A stretch of DNA of 5,729 nucleotides from Lachnospiraceae bacterium (GTDB lineage: Bacteria > Bacillota > Clostridia > Lachnospirales > Lachnospiraceae), in contig JAGCCY010000088.1 of NCBI GenBank assembly GCA_017651385.1, forward strand, positions 1 to 5,729, given 5' to 3'. Under the pieces are notes generated by a model, which saw nothing but the letters and a program-made list of their open reading frames with translations, was not told where the DNA came from and ran no database searches. A program made the position numbers and the translations under genes. Positions 4,501-5,729 of this stretch are shown one piece after another. The first letter of the stretch is position 1, and every line of letters begins with the position of its first letter.

Positions 4501-5729
4501 CTATTTAAGGATCTTCTTTAAAAACTGACCCGTAAACGACTTTTCTTCTTTTGCCACTTTTTCCGGTGTCCCCTGGGCAATGACCGTACCGCCATCATCT
4601 CCTCCTTCGGGTCCCATATCGATAATGTAATCCGCTGTCTTTATGACATCCAGATTATGCTCTATCACTATGACCGTATTGCCTCCTTCGACAAGCCGTT
4701 TAAGTATATCCGTAAGTTTGTGGACATCGGCAAAATGAAGACCTGTGGTAGGCTCGTCCATGATATATATGGTCTTTCCGGTGCTTCGTCTTGAAAGCTC
4801 GGTGGCAAGCTTGACTCTCTGAGCTTCACCGCCCGAAAGTTCCGTGGAAGGCTGACCGAGTTTTATATAACCCAGTCCCACTTCTTTAAGTGTTGTGATC
4901 TTATCTCTTATCCTCGGAACATTTTCAAAGAAATCAACAGCCTCATCTACCGTCATGTCGAGAACTTCAAATATGGACTTCCCTTTGTAAAGACATTCAA
5001 GGGTCTCACGATTGTAACGCTTTCCGCCGCAGACCTCACACGGTACATATACATCGGGAAGGAAGTGCATTTCTATCTTTACTATACCGTCACCCTGGCA
5101 GGCTTCGCATCGTCCGCCCTTAACGTTAAAAGAAAATCTTCCCTTCTGATAACCGCGTTCTTTTGCCTCGCGGGTCTGTGCAAAAAGGTCTCTTATATCA
5201 TCGAATACTCCCGTATATGTAGCGGGATTTGAACGTGGCGTCCTTCCTATGGGAGACTGGTCAATATCTATTATCTTATCAAGCTGCTCAATCCCTTCCA
5301 TTGAATCGAACTCGCCCGGAATGGTATGTGCACGGTTTAACACCTTTGAAAGATATTTATTGACAATCTCGTTTGTAAGCGAAGATTTTCCCGAGCCAGA
5401 AACACCTGTCACACATGTAAGGACTCCGTGCGGAAACTTAACCGTGATGTTTTTTAAGTTATTGGCACGTGCGCCCTTGACCGTAAGCCAGCCCGTCGGT
5501 TTTTTACGCTTGTCGGGTACCGGGATCGAAAGCTTGCCGGAAAGATACTGCCCCGTAATGGATGTCTTTTCTTTGATGATATCTTCAACGCTTCCCTGAG
5601 CCACCAGTTCACCGCCGTGAACGCCCGCACCCGGACCGATAGCTATGATATGGTCGGCCTCCCGCATGGTTTCTTCATCGTGCTCAACAACAAGTACCGT
5701 GTTTCCGAGATCTCTTCAATGCTTAAGCG
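4501..5729 (-). CDS. uvrA: Excinuclease ABC subunit A, C-terminal part, with an in-frame TGA near the edge
   Basis: UvrA is the damage-recognition ATPase of nucleotide excision repair. The visible part is roughly its last 410 residues (family about 940). Numbered from the Met codon at 5667, it shows the Walker A of the second ABC module, GVSGSGKS (88-95). The zinc finger is C187-x2-C190-x19-C210-x2-C213. The ABC signature LSGGEAQ (277-283), Walker B IYIMDEPT (300-307) and H-loop His337 are also present. All are intact. Homology clearly continues upstream of that Met: [15 protein letters not shown] (encoded at 5715-5671) is the end of the first ABC module, so MREADH is not the real start. Going further up, codons read L-K-H-stop-R-D-L-G, where E. 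coli has L-I-H-L-R-D-L-G. The TGA at 5718-5716 replaces a conserved Leu. Either an edge sequencing error or a real nonsense mutation is possible. The gene ends at TAA facing a two-way terminator. Confidence 0.93.
5716..5718 (-). other. In-frame TGA inside uvrA
   Basis: The minus-strand codon TGA lies in the uvrA frame, with matching UvrA sequence on both sides (L-K-H before, R-D-L-G-N after). The expected residue is Leu; TTA to TGA is one substitution, so no indel need be assumed. It lies 11 bases from the window end, where assembly errors are common. Confidence 0.75.

Noticed and set aside
5249..5599. Plus-strand open frame of 116 codons inside uvrA.
   Set aside because: Lies opposite the conserved UvrA Walker A region; no recognisable protein; shadow frame.
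5667..5729. Met codon at 5667 as a true start of a short UvrA-like protein.
   Set aside because: UvrA homology continues without break for 16 codons upstream of it, no ribosome site precedes it, and a protein starting there would lack the first ABC module.
5700..5729. A frameshift rather than a nonsense change in uvrA near the edge.
   Set aside because: The same frame gives L-K-H before and R-D-L-G-N after the TGA, in line with E. coli UvrA, so one substitution is enough; an indel pair would be needed otherwise.
1..5729. CRISPR array, insertion sequence, tRNA or rRNA genes, prophage genes.
   Set aside because: No direct repeats with spacers, no transposase or integrase frames, and no tRNA cloverleaf or rRNA sequence were recognised on either strand.

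Overview
The window looks like chromosomal DNA from a motile, moderate-GC Gram-positive anaerobe of the class Clostridia, most likely Lachnospiraceae-like (Butyrivibrio/Roseburia/Eubacterium type). This is inferred from strong GGAGG-type ribosome sites, a RecD2 helicase, a short DtxR-type regulator, and an MreB/Mbl gene joined to two FlgG-family rod genes, the order known from Bacillus subtilis (mbl-flhO-flhP). TGA ends the rod-binding gene, so the standard bacterial code is assumed. Both window ends cut through genes.

Layout, reading down the minus strand from high to low coordinates. (1) 5729-4501: the C-terminal part of uvrA (excinuclease ABC subunit A), running off the edge and carrying an in-frame TGA 11 bases from it. 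(2) 4484-4456: an 11-bp hairpin acting as a two-way terminator between uvrA and the convergent gene. (3) 4066-4437, plus strand: a 123-residue DtxR/MntR-family metalloregulator with an iron-type ligand set. (4) 3745-4065: a divergent control region. On the minus strand it holds a textbook flagellar sigma-28 (SigD) promoter and, closer to the gene, a sigma-A-like promoter. (5) 3717-725: a tight operon, mreB/mbl, flgF/flhO, flgG/flhP and a flgJ-like rod-binding gene, with gaps of 16 to 18 bases or so and a Shine-Dalgarno before each gene. (6) 706-669: an intrinsic terminator closing that operon. (7) 676-537: an unusual intergenic block made of a 22-bp AT-rich hairpin, a GC-rich nested palindrome and a second terminator-like hairpin abutting the next ribosome site. 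(8) 518-1: the N-terminal third or less of recD2.

The central operon joins an actin-like cell-shape filament protein to the distal-rod parts of the flagellum: FlhO/FlgF-like and FlgG-like rod subunits plus a FlgJ-type rod-binding (cap or assembly) protein without a muramidase domain. The sigma-28 promoter suggests the whole unit, MreB homolog included, is raised when the flagellar programme is on, while the sigma-A-like promoter could keep a basal level. uvrA and recD2 are DNA repair genes that flank this operon without an obvious functional tie.

I see no new defence, mobile or biosynthetic system here. The items most worth a second look are the sigma-28 control of an MreB homolog, the structured block before recD2 with a possible attenuator, and the uvrA nonsense codon.
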